Source: Vanilla planifolia (lineage: Eukaryota > Streptophyta > Magnoliopsida > Asparagales > Orchidaceae). From it: a DNA stretch of 64,000 nt. The notes beneath the pieces were generated by a model. It did not search any database. It was given only the letters and a program-made list of their open reading frames with translations, and was not told the DNA's origin. Positions 1-14,000 of this stretch are shown here, one piece after another. Made by a program: the position numbers and the translations under genes. Within the stretch, counting starts at the first letter, position 1; each line of letters opens with the position of its first letter. Where the stretch lies: assembly GCA_023846275.1 (NCBI GenBank), contig JAIUJO010000090.1, positions 344,277 to 408,276 of the forward strand. Direction: 5' to 3'.

Positions 1-3000
1 TCCCACTTCAATTTTATTATGTCTACTTAATATTAAATTAAAATTTTAATTTTTTTATGCTTCTTTTTTTAATTCACTAAAATTCTAATCTTTAAACAAT
101 TGAGATGAAATAATATAGTTGGACTTGTCTATATGAGCTTAATAAATTTAAATATAAATTTTTAAAATTAATGTTTTTATTTTATAAAGTGTTTGTTATG
201 CTTTAGCAGACATTTTTATTCATTTTTGATTTTATGATCAAAGATATTATAGTTGATCCCTTTAGTACCTTAGAATGCAACTTTCACATATAATCTACCA
301 AATATTTCCACATTCTTTATCGAAATTTTGTTACGTTATTAAGAAACTATAGTTCTAATCATATGTGACCTTTGCATCCTTTTGATTTGGTTATATTTCT
401 TTCCTTTAGTTTATTTCATCTCAATTTCAATATATATTTGTCTAGTTTTTAAAATAATAATTTATTATTATTTATGCTTATTTATTTTTGTAATTCATAA
501 TGATTTCAATGATTGGGTTGAAACAAATATTACGCTCTTCTTTGCAAGCTCTATCTAATTAAATATTTATTTTTATATTTTTTTTATGTTTTATCTTCTA
601 GACTTTCGTATGCTTTATGAGTCGTTCACATTCGCACTTGATTAGGCGATTGAGTATACTACACTTGATTATATTAGTATGAAACTCTAATTCTTATATT
701 ATTGACCTTCACAACACTTTCTTTTTCTTTTATTACATTAGTTTAGTATTTAGAAGTTCCTTCAAATATAATTATCCAATATAAGATTAATTCTTTATTA
801 TTTTTTATGTTAACTTACTTTCACAATTTACAATAATTCTCAAGAAGAAACTATGAAGATGAAACAGAAATCATTGGATTCATCTTGACTATCATAATCC
901 AATTAAACATTGATTTTAAATTTTTAATTTTTTAAAGTAGTTTGGTAAGAAAGACATTGCATTTCAATTCATGCCATTTTTGATAATTGACGATTTTATG
1001 CTAAATCAACATAACAACTTTGAATATAATATTTTAGTAAACTTTATCTAATTTACTCAAATTTATTTCTTTGATTTATCTATTTTACTATGAAGCCACA
1101 TTTCTCTTTTCTAGTGACCTGTCCACCGCAATGTTTTTTTATGTTATATTGCTTCAATCTACCTTATTTTAGCTTTATTATATATTTAATTAACGTTAAA
1201 ATAATAATTTGTTATTATTTATGCTAATTTAATTTGATAATTCTCACAAATTCCAAACAAGGTCTCATAGAGATGAAACAAATATTTTGGACAATTCTTG
1301 AGGAGCTCTAACTAATTTATTATTCAATTTTTATTTTTTTTAATATTTTCTTTTTTAAGCTTTTGTCATGCTTTATGATATTATTTATTTGTACCTAATT
1401 TGATGGATGATGATGTTACACTTAATCTCCTTTAGACCAAGGAGTCTAACATCTGTCTATAATTTATCTTATTTTTTTAAAAATTTCAATATGATATGAC
1501 TTTATTACACTATAACTCTAAATCACATCTTGTGTAACCATTACATGTCGTTGATTTGGTGAAATTAGATTTCTTATATTTATCTCGTTTCAACTTTAAT
1601 ACATTTTTACTTAATATTAAAATAAGAACTTCACATTAATATTTTTTTGTTTTTTTTGGTAATTCTTTGTAATTCTAAACGAGATTCAATTATGGCAAAA
1701 CAAATGTCATTAGACTTGACTCAAAATGCTCTATCCAATTAAGTATTAATTATTTTTTATTTTTAAATATTTTATATTCTAAAGCTTTTATAAGTTTTAA
1801 CAAACATTTCAATATTTATCAGACCTGATTGAAGATGCACACTTGATGTCCATAGTATCAAGAAATACAACATCTATGCAGTTTATCTAATTTTTTGAAA
1901 TATTTCACTTTGATTTCATTATATTGTGATATAACTTTTAAAATTCACTAATGTGACCTTTAATTCATTTTGTTTTGGTTGTTTTATATTTTATTAATTT
2001 ATCTTATTTAAAATTTTATTATATTTTTACTTAATACAAAAAAATAACTTATTTTTGTCTATAATCACTTAATTTTTTAATTGATAGTAATTTCAAATGA
2101 AGTCTGATCAAGATGAAATAAAAATCATTGAACTCCTTTAGCAAGCTCTTTTTGTTAAATATTCATCTTTTAGTTTTAAATAATTTATTTTTTTAAAACT
2201 TTAGCATGCTTTATGAGACATTATAATTTGCACCTAATTGAAGATAGAGAGTGTTACACCCAGTCTTCTTGCGACATTAGAGCCCAACTTTCCTTAAAAT
2301 GTTATCTAATTTTTTCAAATTTTTTTTTTAATGTGGTGTTATTTCTATGTAACTCTTAATATTATCTCATGTGACCATTACATATTTTTGATTTAGCTAT
2401 AGTGCATTTCAATTTAAGTCATTTAAGCTTCAATATATATATTTTCTTAATATTAAAAAATAAGTTATGTTGATTTCCTTTAGACAGTCTTAGTAATTTT
2501 GAACTAGGAAAAGGTGAAATGAAACTTATGTCGTTCGACTTGTTTTAATGGTCTATTCAATTAAGAATTCATTTTTTAATTTTTATAAAAATATTTTTTT
2601 TTCTAGGGTTTTGGTAGGTTTTAAGAGACATTTTGAGTTTTAGATATTTGAAAATTGAGCATGTTACACTCAACCCTCTTAGTATGGATGAATGCAATTG
2701 TTATGTATAATTTATCTTATTTCCAAAAATGTTATGTATTCATTTGATTATATTAATTTGTAACTCTAAATCATATATTATGTGACCTATACAATTCTTT
2801 TATTTTGTTTTATTATAATTCATTAATTTATCTCGTTTTAGCTTCATTATTAAATTTTTTAAAACTAAAATGATTATTTATTTTCATTTATCATTATTTA
2901 CTTTTCTAATTTATAGTAATTATAAGTTATGTTTAATTGAGATGAAAAAAGCTCATTATTGTCATCTTCATGAGTTCTAAGTAATATTCATTTCATATTT

Positions 3001-6000
3001 GTTTTTAAATTTTTATTTTTTAAAACCTCTACACATTTTATGAGATGTTTTAACACATTATAATTTAATGAATGAGAATGTTACATTCGAGCATCTTAGT
3101 ATCTTGGAATATGACTTTCTCATAAAGTTCATCTCAAATAATGAAATGTTTTTCTTAAATTTTGTTATATTACTATGAACCTCTAAATCTCCTTTCATTT
3201 CACTTTTAAAGCATTATGATTTTGTTTTTGATATTACATCAACCTATCTTGTTTCATAGTTAATTTATATTTTTTATAATCAAAATAATACTTATAATTA
3301 TTTATGCTTATTTAATTTAATAATTTGTAGTAATTCAAAATGATGTCTAATAAAGCTAAACAAATGTCATTGCACTCTTGTTTTCAAAATTTTGTATGTA
3401 CTATTTCTCATTTCTTCGAAATTTTCAATTTAAATTAGTAATATTACTAAAAACTCTCATTTTTCACATGTGTGACCTTCACAACACTTTGATTTTATTA
3501 TATTATGTTTGTTAAATTTATATTAATATGTATTTATGTTATATTAAAGTAATGATTTATTATTATTTTTAAGAACATGGTGAATTCATAATAATTCCAT
3601 ATGTGGTATGATCACGTTGGAATAAACGTTGTTAGAATCATCATGTGCTATATCTAATTAAATATAATCTTTTTAAATTTTTTTTATGGATTTAGCAAAT
3701 TTTTATACGAATTTGATTTGACCCTTATTTTATGATTGAGGATATTGTACTTAATGTTTTTAGAATTTTGGAATAACTTTCTAGTACGATCTATTTTTTC
3801 TTGAAATTGTTTCTTTGATTGGTTATATTGTTATGTAACACTTGAATTCTTCCCTTCTAATATATACATCTATTTGATTTTATTTTATTGCATTAATTCA
3901 ATATATCTAACTTTAACTTTAATATTTCATTACTTATTATTTAAAAAATTATTATTATTTATGCTTATTTAATTTAATAATTTGTAATAATTCTATACAA
4001 GGTCTTATACAGACTAAAAAAATGTCGCAAAACAGGTCATGATGAGCTCTATGAAACTAATATTCATTTTTACAGTTAAAAATGTTTTATCTTCCAATGA
4101 CTTTGTAGGCTTTATGAAACATATTGATTTGTACCTATTTTGATTATCAAAGATGTTACTATTTACCTCATTAGTATTTAAGATTTGAACTTTATGGTGA
4201 ACTTTATCTCCATTTGTCACATTTTTCACTGTCATTTAGTAAATTACTTTGTAAGTCAAAATCTTCTCACATGTTACCTTAATATCACTTTGATTTGGCT
4301 ATATCACAATGCTTTAATTTATCTTATTTTAGTTCTAATATATGTTTCCTTTATAACATAATTTTAAATTATTTATGCTTATTTATTTTGGTAATTTTTA
4401 GTAATTTCCAAATGAGGTTATATCAAGATGAAATGAACATCATTCAACTTCAAATGCTAAGTTTATACTAATTAAATATAGATTTTTATATTTTAAAATA
4501 TTTTATTTTACTAGGTTTTTATTATTTTATGAGATAATACCATTTGTATTATATTTAATGTTCTATGATGTTCAAATTGGTCCCTATAGTAACTTGGATT
4601 GTTCTTTTTTAGTATAATTTATCTCTTCTGCTTAAATGTTTTCCTTTGATTTTATTATATTACTGCAAAACTCTAATTCACTCTTTGTGTAACCTTTACA
4701 ATGCTTTAATTTTTTTACATAATATTACTTCATTTTATCTAGTTTATAATATATTATAAATTTACTTAATATTTAAATGATAATTTGTTATTATTTATTC
4801 TTAATAAATTTATTAATTCACAATAATTCTGAAAGAGGTGTGACACAATTGTAACAAACATGTTATTGTTATGAGACTTCTACATTACCCTCATTTTCCT
4901 ATACTACATTATTCAATTTATCTCATCTCAACTTGGGTATATACAATAACTTTATATTAAAATAATAATTTATAATTATTTATTTTTAATAAATTTTTTA
5001 ATTTATAGAAATTTCAAAGAGGTCTGATAGAGAAAAAAATAAACAAATAAGACTCTTCATAATGAGTACAATCCTATTAAATATTTATTTTTTGAATATT
5101 TTGTTTTCTATGATTTTTATGTGTTTTAGAAGACATTTTGATTCATACATGGTTTGATGATCAAGGATGTTATAAGTGATCTACTTAACATATTCTATAA
5201 TTTATCTTTCTTGATTCAAATTTTCTACTTTGATTAGTTTTACTGTTATGTAACTCAAGGTCCTTTCCCTTTTGTCCCTTGCAACACTTTGATGTGGATA
5301 AATTACATCATTTTAATTTATCACTTTTTAGTTTAAAAAAAATTACTTAATATTTCAATAAATATTTATTATTATTTATGTTTCTTTTTTTATAATTAGT
5401 AACAATTCAAAATGAGCTCTTATCTAGATGAAAGAAAAGTTGCAAGGCTCATCTCCACAAGCTCTATCCAATAAAATGTTCAATTATATATTTTAATTTT
5501 CAAAAACTTTTGTATTCTTTTTGAAACACTTTGATTTATATAGGATGTTATAGTTGATCTAGTTAATAACCTAAAATTTTGCTTTACCACAAAATTTATC
5601 TCTTGTCTCAGATTGTTTTTCTTTGATTTTTTTTATATCACAATGTAAAACTAATCTTTCCCACAAGTCACCTTGGCATTGCTTTGATTTTGATAAATAA
5701 CATTACTTCAATCTATCTTATTTTAACTTCAACACATATTTTCTTGATAATAAAATAATAATTTTTTAATTCTTATACTTAATCAATTTGGCAATTTGTA
5801 GTAATTCTAAACAAGGCAAAATTAAGATAAAACAAATGTTGTTGGACTCATCTTGATTAGCTTTATCTGATTAATATGCCATTTTTCACTTTTTTAAATA
5901 TTTTAGTTTGTAGGGTTTTGGCATGCTTTAAGAGATATTGCCATTCGTGTCATACTTAATGATCAAGGATGCTAAACTCCACTAGCTTAGTCTCTTGGAA

Positions 6001-8055
6001 TGAAATTTTTATGCACAATATATCTCATTTTTTTAATTTTTTGCTTTGATTTTGTCAGGTTACTATGAAGCTCTCATTCTCCTATAATGTGTCTTTTACA
6101 TAGCTTTAATTTTGCCATGAGACCCATCTCGATGAGCTTTTTCATTGAAGTATTAATTTTCAAATATTGTTTTGATTATTAGAGAATTTGATTGTTTAGG
6201 AAGTTACATTAGATCTCCATAGTACTATGGAAAGCAACTTGATTGTACAATTTATCTCATGTATTAAAACTTTTTCTTTGATTTGGTTACACTACTATAA
6301 AAAACTCAATCTACTCTCAACATCACTTTGTGCTAGTTATATTACATTTCTTCAATTTATCAAATTTCAACTTTATATACATATTCTTAATATTAAAATA
6401 ATAATTCCTTATTACCGATGCTTATTTAATTTTTTAATTCTTAGTATGTGCAAAAAAAGTCCAATTAAATAAACATCATTGGTCACTACATGACATGCTC
6501 TATCAAATGAAGTATAAACTTTTTTGAATATTTTTAAATATTTTAGTTTTTATGATTTTCACTGGCTTTATGACACTTATTTATTCATACATCGACTTAT
6601 GATCGAATAAATGACATGCATTCTCCTTAGTGCCTTAGAGCCCAACTTTCTTAGATAATTTATCCCATTTCATCAAATTTTTTACTACAATACTTCTTTA
6701 TTGCCATGAAGTTCTTAATCTTTCGTTGTGTTAACATTACATTTCTTTGATATTGTTATATTAAATTTTCTAATTTATCTTATTCTAGTTCTTATATATA
6801 TATACTTAATATTTAGAAATATTTTGTTGTCATTTATTTATTTTATTTTATTTACTTATAGTATTTAGCTTATTTTTTATTGAGGATATTTTGCTCGATC
6901 TCCTTAATATGTTCGAAAGAAACTTTTCTATACAATTTGTCAAAAAAATTAAATTTGATTTTATTAAATCACCATCAGACTATAAATTCTCTCTCGTGTG
7001 ACCGATACATTGCTTTGATTTGGGTATATTTCAATTCATCAATTTTATTTTTTAATCTTTATAATTTATTTACTAAATATTAAAGTATTAATTCAATATT
7101 TTTTTATTTCTATTTAGTTTCATTATTTGAAGTAATTCCAAATGAGGTTCGATTGAGATAAAGCAAATTCCATTGGACATGTATTGACATGCTTGCTAAA
7201 ATTAAATATTTATTTTATATTTTTTCAAAAATTTTATTTTGTAATTTCTTAGCATGTTTAATGAGGTATATAAATTAATAAATAATTTGATGATTAAGAA
7301 TGTTATACTTGCTCTTCTTTGAATCATGAAATGAAATCTTCTTGCACATTTTATCTTATTTCACAAAAGTTTTTTGTTTTGATTTATTTAAGTGCAGCTG
7401 CATGACGGTTTAATGTTGCTTTCATTTGACATTAAAATCTCTTCAATTTAGTCATATTACAATGCTTCAATTTGTTTATTTTAGTTTTAATATATATTTA
7501 TTTAAATTGAAGTAACAATTTATTATCTTTTATTCATATTTAAGTTTTTTTGTAGTAATTCAAAATAAGGCTTAATTAAGACTAAATGAACATCTCTGTA
7601 CTAGTCTCATCTAGATCTACCTAATTCAACATTTTATTTTTTATTATTTTTAATGTTTTTAATTCTTATCATTTCCCCACACTTAATGAGATATTTTTGT
7701 TCATACTTTATTTGATAATGAAGGATGTAATACTCAATTTTCTTTTTATCTTTGAATGCATCTTTCCCATATTATTTTTCTCATTTCTTCAAATTTTCTG
7801 CTATGCATTGGTTATATTACCAAAAACATTCATGCTCCACTTGTGTGACCATTACATATGCTCAATTTGGTTATATTACATTTCCTAATCTTTCCTATTT
7901 CACCTTTAATATATCATTACTTTATATTTAAATAAGAATTTATTGTTTTTAATAAATTTTCTAATTCACAATAATTTCAAATGAGGTCCAACAAAGATAA
8001 TATTTTTGGGAGCTTTGATCAATTAAATATTTATTATTATATTTTATACTAAATT
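1..8055 (+). repeat. Degenerate satellite array A, about 410-420 bp monomers
   Basis: About 20 diverged tandem monomers are visible. I tracked them by a box resembling 'taattcatagtaattc' followed by 'aaatgagg', seen near 490, 820, 1240, 1660, 2080, 2490, 2920, 3330, 3585, 3980, 4395, 4815, 5000, 5395, 5795, 6440, 6850, 7115, 7550 and 7955. Most intervals are 395-430 bases, with a few short ones. Each unit carries, in order: an 'aatttatctcattt' box, 'gatttggttatatta', a 'ctcatgtgacctttac' box, a second 'gatttggttatatta', a second 'aatttatctcattt', an AT-only stretch containing 'attattatttatgctta', the marker box, 'gatgagctctatctaatta', 'ggcatgctttatgagacat' and 'cttagtatcttggaatgca'. All reading frames are short, and the small ORFs are chance openings. 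Similarity is partial throughout, so the array is old and not being homogenised. Confidence 0.92.
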
Positions 8056-11000
8056 AAAGAAAAATAATTAAAATAATAAGACAAATTATGTGAGAATATT
8101 ACTTTCATACATACTAAGGAGATTAAGTTTAAAATCCTCAATCATCAAATTTTGTACAAATTAAAATGTCATAAAATACATAGACATACTAAAAAAAAAT
8201 TAAAAATATAAAAATTAATGTTTAAAGTGATACGACTTAACGAGATTAGTGTAATGCAATATATTTTCATCTCCATTGGATCACATGGAATTAATATGAA
8301 TTATCAAAGTAAATAAACATAAATAATAATAAATCTATTATTGTATTGCTACATTAAAATATATTAAATCTATAATAAAATCTATTAAAGCAATTTAATA
8401 AACTAAATCATAATGACGTAAAAGTCATAGGAGAGGAGAATTATACATGAATGTTGCATTCCAATGGATTGAGGAGATTAAGTGTAACATATTAGATTGT
8501 CAAATTAGGAACCAATGAAAATATCTTGTAAAATATTTGAAAACCTCTAAAAAATAAAATATTTAAAAATATAAAGATGGATATTTAATATGATGGAGCT
8601 CATCTTAGTGAGTCCAACCTTCTTTTTCCTTGATCACACCTTATTTTAAATAACTAGGAGCTATGAAATTGAATAACAATACATAAGAATGCATTTTTAT
8701 TTAATACTAAATAAATATATGTTAAAGTTAAAATTTGATAAATGAAAAAATATAATATAACCAAATCAAAGTGCTTCCAAGGTCACAAGAGTGGAGAATA
8801 AAAATTTAAAAGTAATATATCTAAACCAAAGAAAAAACTTTAATAAATAAGATTGATGGTATGAGAAAGTTGAATTAGTGAACAATAACGAGATTAACTA
8901 AAACATCTATGATTCTCAAATTATTTATAAAATAAAATGCCTCAAAAAGTATGCCAAGAACATAGAAAACAAATTTAAAAACATAAAAACCAATTTTTAG
9001 TTAGATATAACTCATCAAAATGAACAATATTTGTTTTGTAATGATTAGACCTTGTTTCAAATTATATTGAATTTTCAAAAAAATAGGAATAAACAATAGT
9101 AAATTATTATCTAAAAATTTAGTAATTACATATTAAATTTCAAATAAAATAAAATGACTCAATGCAATATATTCAAATCCATGACACATAAAAGTCACAT
9201 TAGGAAAGATTTAATGTTACATAATAATATTAACATAACAAAGCCAAACAATTGAATAATAAAAATAGATTAAAGTTTCACTCCAAGAAGCTAAAGAAAT
9301 GGAGCAGAACATTCTCCATCATCAAATAAACTTTAAATTGAATTCGTTGTAAAGTGTCTAAGAACCAAAGCAAATAATTTATTTTTTAAGTTCCAAAACA
9401 TGGATTTTATAAGGTAAGCTTATTAAGAGCAGTCTAAAGACATCTATTTTTTCTCAATCAAATCACTTTTAAGATCAATAGAAATTAACAAAACAAATGA
9501 TCATAAATAAAGAAAATTATTATTTTAATATTAAATAAATATATAATAGAGATAAAATGAGATAAATTCAATAAAATTAATATCCCCAAATCAATTTGAT
9601 ATAAATGTCACATTATAGATGATTAATAGTATAAAAATATTAGAAAAACAAATAAAAAAGGTAGAAGAAATGAAATAAATCTTATAAGAAAACTCCATTC
9701 GAAGATGCTAAAGAGATTGAGTGCAACTTTCTTGATTTTTGATTAGTTAATGAATCAAAATAAATCTTTAAGCATGCAATGTTAACAAAGTAAAATATTT
9801 AAAAATATTAAAATAAATATTTAATTAGAGAGAGCTGATCTATGCAAATCTAATGACATTTATTTTGACCTAATCAAACCGAATTGTAATGAATTACCAA
9901 ATTAAATAATCATAAATAAAATGGATTTTTTATTTTAATATTAAATAAATATATGTTAAGGCTAGAAAGAGCTATATTTAAGTAATGTAGTACAATATTA
10001 TAAGTGCAATGTAAGAGTCAAATAAAAAGAGATTTAGAATTACATAGTAATAAAACTAGATCATAGAAAACATTTCAAGAGATTAGATAAGTTATTGAAG
10101 AAAGCTAGACTCTAATGCACCAACAAGATTGAGTATAACATCCTGAAAAATCAAATTAGCTGCCAATTCAAATTTCTTATAATTTAGGACAAACTCTTTC
10201 AAAATAAAAATATTTGAAAATAAAGAGAAACAAATATTTAACTAGATAGAATTCCATTAAAATTCTTAATTATGTTTGCTTCATCTTGATTGGACTTCAT
10301 TTGGAATTACTTAGAAAACAAGAAAGATTAAATGAGATAAATAAAAAAATATAAAATAACTGTATCAAAAAGATGTAAAAGCCACACCAAAAAGTAGATA
10401 GAGTAACATTGTAATATAACCAAATCAATACAAAATATTTTGGAAAATAACATAAATTATATAAATAAGCTTAATTCCTTGACATTATGGAGATTGCTTA
10501 TAACATCTTTCATCATCAAATCTAGTTATATTTAAACTATCACATAAAAATTCAAAAACTATAAAAAATAAAAATATTTCGAAATAAAATAGTTAATACT
10601 TCATTGGAAAAAATCTTATTGAGATGAATCTACTAATAGTTTTTTTTTCTTGAAAAATATTTTAATAAAATAGTTAATACTTATTTTCTTTGTCTTGATA
10701 AAACTTTATTTGGAATTATAATGAATTACCTATATAAACAAAAATGAAATATATTGCATTATTGTTTCTTATTTTAACTAAATATGTAATAATGACAAAA
10801 TTAGATAAATTGAAAAATAATGATATAACCAAATGAAAGATATGTAATGGTTAACATAATGCAAGATCTAGTGTTATATAGTAGTAAAACCATAACAAAG
10901 TGAAAGTTAGAAGAATTAAGATAAGTTATATAGTAAGGTTTGACTCCAAGGTACTAAGGAGATTCAGCAAAACATCATCGATCATCAAATTAGTTATAGA

Positions 11001-14000
11001 TCAAATTTATCAAAAAACATGCAAATATCTTACAAAATAAAATTTTAAAAAATGTGAAAATAGATTTATAATAGGTCAAAACTCATTAGGGATACTCCAA
11101 TGGCATTGTTTTGTCTTGATCAATCTTTTACTAGCATTACTAAGAGTTACAAAATTAAATAATCATAAATAATAATAAATTATTATTACTAAAATGTGAT
11201 AAACTAAAGCAACGTGATATAAACAAAAAAAGGTGATATAAAGTCAATAAAGAGGAGAATTAGGGTTTCATTATCATATAACTAAATCAAAAAAAAAAAT
11301 TTGTATAAATAGGGTAAATTGTATAGAATGTTTTATTCAAACATACAAAATAGATTGAGTATAAAATCATCAATTGTTTAAATAAGTACAGATAAAAGTA
11401 CAACATCATTCTTGCCAAACTACTAAAAAAATAATTAAAAAATATAAAAACAAATATTTAGATGGATAACGATAGTCGAGATGAGTCCAACACTATTTGT
11501 TTAAACTTTATTGGTCCTTGTTTAGAATTATTTTAAATTATAAAACTAAGTTAAATAAATGCATTATAAGGCTAAAATTTAATATATTAAACAAATAAAA
11601 AAATTGAGATGAGATAAATTCAAGAACAGAAATATAACCATATCCAAAAGATGTGAATGACAAAAAAGAGAACAAATAGGGTTTGAAAGTAATAAAACCA
11701 AAGAATGTGAAGAAATTGGATAAATTTTGAACAAAAGTAGTATTTTAGCAAAGTAAAGAGATCAAGCAAAATATCTTTGATCGTGAAATTAGGAATAAAT
11801 GAAAATGTCTTATAGTGCATTCAAAAACTTTATAAAATAAAAGCTTTAAATATAAACAGATATATTTAATTTGATTGAGCTTGCCAAGACTAGTACAATA
11901 GTGTTAATTTAATCTCAATTAGACTTAGTTCAGAATTTTTGGGAATTACTAATGTAAAAAAGCATAAAAAACTATTATTTTAACATGAAATAAATATATA
12001 TAAATTTAACAAAAAACATTGAAGTAATGTGAAGCTTACATAAGAGGAGAATTTTTGTCTAATAAGAATATAACCAAATCAAAATAAAAAAATTTGGAGA
12101 ATTGAGATAAATTGCTGAAGAAAGTTACATTCCAAAACACTAAAGACATCGAGCGTAACATCATAGACCTTGAAAATCGGAAATGAGTTAAAATGTCTTC
12201 CAATGCATGATAAAGCTTGATTAGATAAAATATTAAAAAATATAAATTTAGAGATTTAAATTAATAGAAGATGTTGAGATGCTTCCGAAGATGTTTATTT
12301 CATCACGTTTTGAACTTTTTCAGAATTGCTGCAAATGGAAAATTTAAATAAGAAAAAATAATATTAAATTATTATTTTTCTATATATTAAATCTAAAATA
12401 AGATTAATTTAAGTTACCTTAGATAACAAAAAGAAAGGCATGTAATGGGTGCTTGAAATGATATTGAAAGGATAAAAAGATATAAAAGAAAATCAAGTAA
12501 AACATTTATAAAAATGAGATAACTTCTAATAAAATGTCATATAAAAATTATTAAAAAATATAATAAATTAATTCTTAGTTCGATTAAGATCATCAAGTTG
12601 AGTCTAATGGTATTTGCTTTAACTCAACCATACCTTGCTTGGACTTACATGAGTTATAGAATTAAATAAGCATAAAAAATGATAAAGTTTTATTTTAATA
12701 TTAAGTAAATATATAATATTGCAAAAAAAAAGTTGAGTTGAAGTAATACAATATAGCTAAATCAAAGAGATATAAATATGACATGAGAGGAGAATTAGAG
12801 TTTCATTTAATATGACCGAAAGGAAAAGAAAAATTTGAAGAGATAAATTGTACTAAAAATGTTTCATTATAAGATGCTAGGTGGATCAAGTATAATATTA
12901 TCAATCATCAAACCATGTATGAGTAGAAATGCCTCATCATTGATTGCAAAAAACTAAAAAAGAATATTTAAAAGTATAATAACTTTAGTTAATTATATAA
13001 CGCTCAAAGAGATGAGTCCAATGACATTTATTTCATCTTTATCAAATTTTGATTAGAATTACAACAAATTAGAAATTAAAAATAAAAAATAAGAAATAAT
13101 ATTTTATTACTTTAATAATATGCAGATAAATATTCAAGTTAAAAAAAGATCAATTAAAAAAATATAATAAAAGAAAATAAAAGTAATGCAAAGGCCTTAT
13201 AAAAAGTGAATTAGAGTTTCTTAGTAATCTAAGAAATTTGAAGAGAAACATATCAAGAAATATGATGCATTTTACCAAAACTAGAGTGAAACAAGATCGA
13301 GTGTAACAATATAAATTGCCAAATTAGGCAGTACAAAAATGTCCATTAAAACCATTCAAAAATGGAGAATAAAAAATTAAAAAAATCTGTAAAATTAATG
13401 TTTATTTTTATAGAGATCGTCTTGACTAGTCCAACAAAGTCTAGTTTTCATCCATTGAACCTCATTTTGCATTCAATGATTTTCCAAAAAGAAACCTTAA
13501 AAAAGTAAATTATTATTTTAAATTTAAGTAAATATATATTAAAGTTGAAATTAGATAAATTGAAGTAATGAATTATAACCAAACAGAAGCAATAAAAATG
13601 TAAGAGGAAAGTAGAATTAGAGTTTCATAGCAATATATGAAATGAAAGAACTTTTGAAGAAATGAAATAATTTGTGCAACAAAGTACATTTCAAAATCCT
13701 AAGGAGTTTCTATTAAAAGATGCCATTCTAAGATGTTGATGGTACCAAGTTTAGCATTCCCAATCGTAAAATATAAAAATTAATATTTATGCCGAAAGAC
13801 ACTCATTTCTTCTTGATCTAACCACGTTTAAGAATACCACAAATTACTAAAGTTAATAAGCACAAATAATTTTAAATAAATCAATTAAGATAATAAATAT
13901 CAAAATAAAGATAAGATAAATAAAACAACAAGAACTATAAATAATGAATATCGAGTTTGATAATGCTCATCAAGATGAATCCAACAATATTTTTTTTATC

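Noticed and set aside
6227-7888. Short Phe/Ile/Leu-rich open frames at 6,227-6,472, 6,880-7,083 and 7,697-7,888
   Set aside because: They fall in phase-related parts of the satellite monomer and have the composition expected of AT-rich noise.
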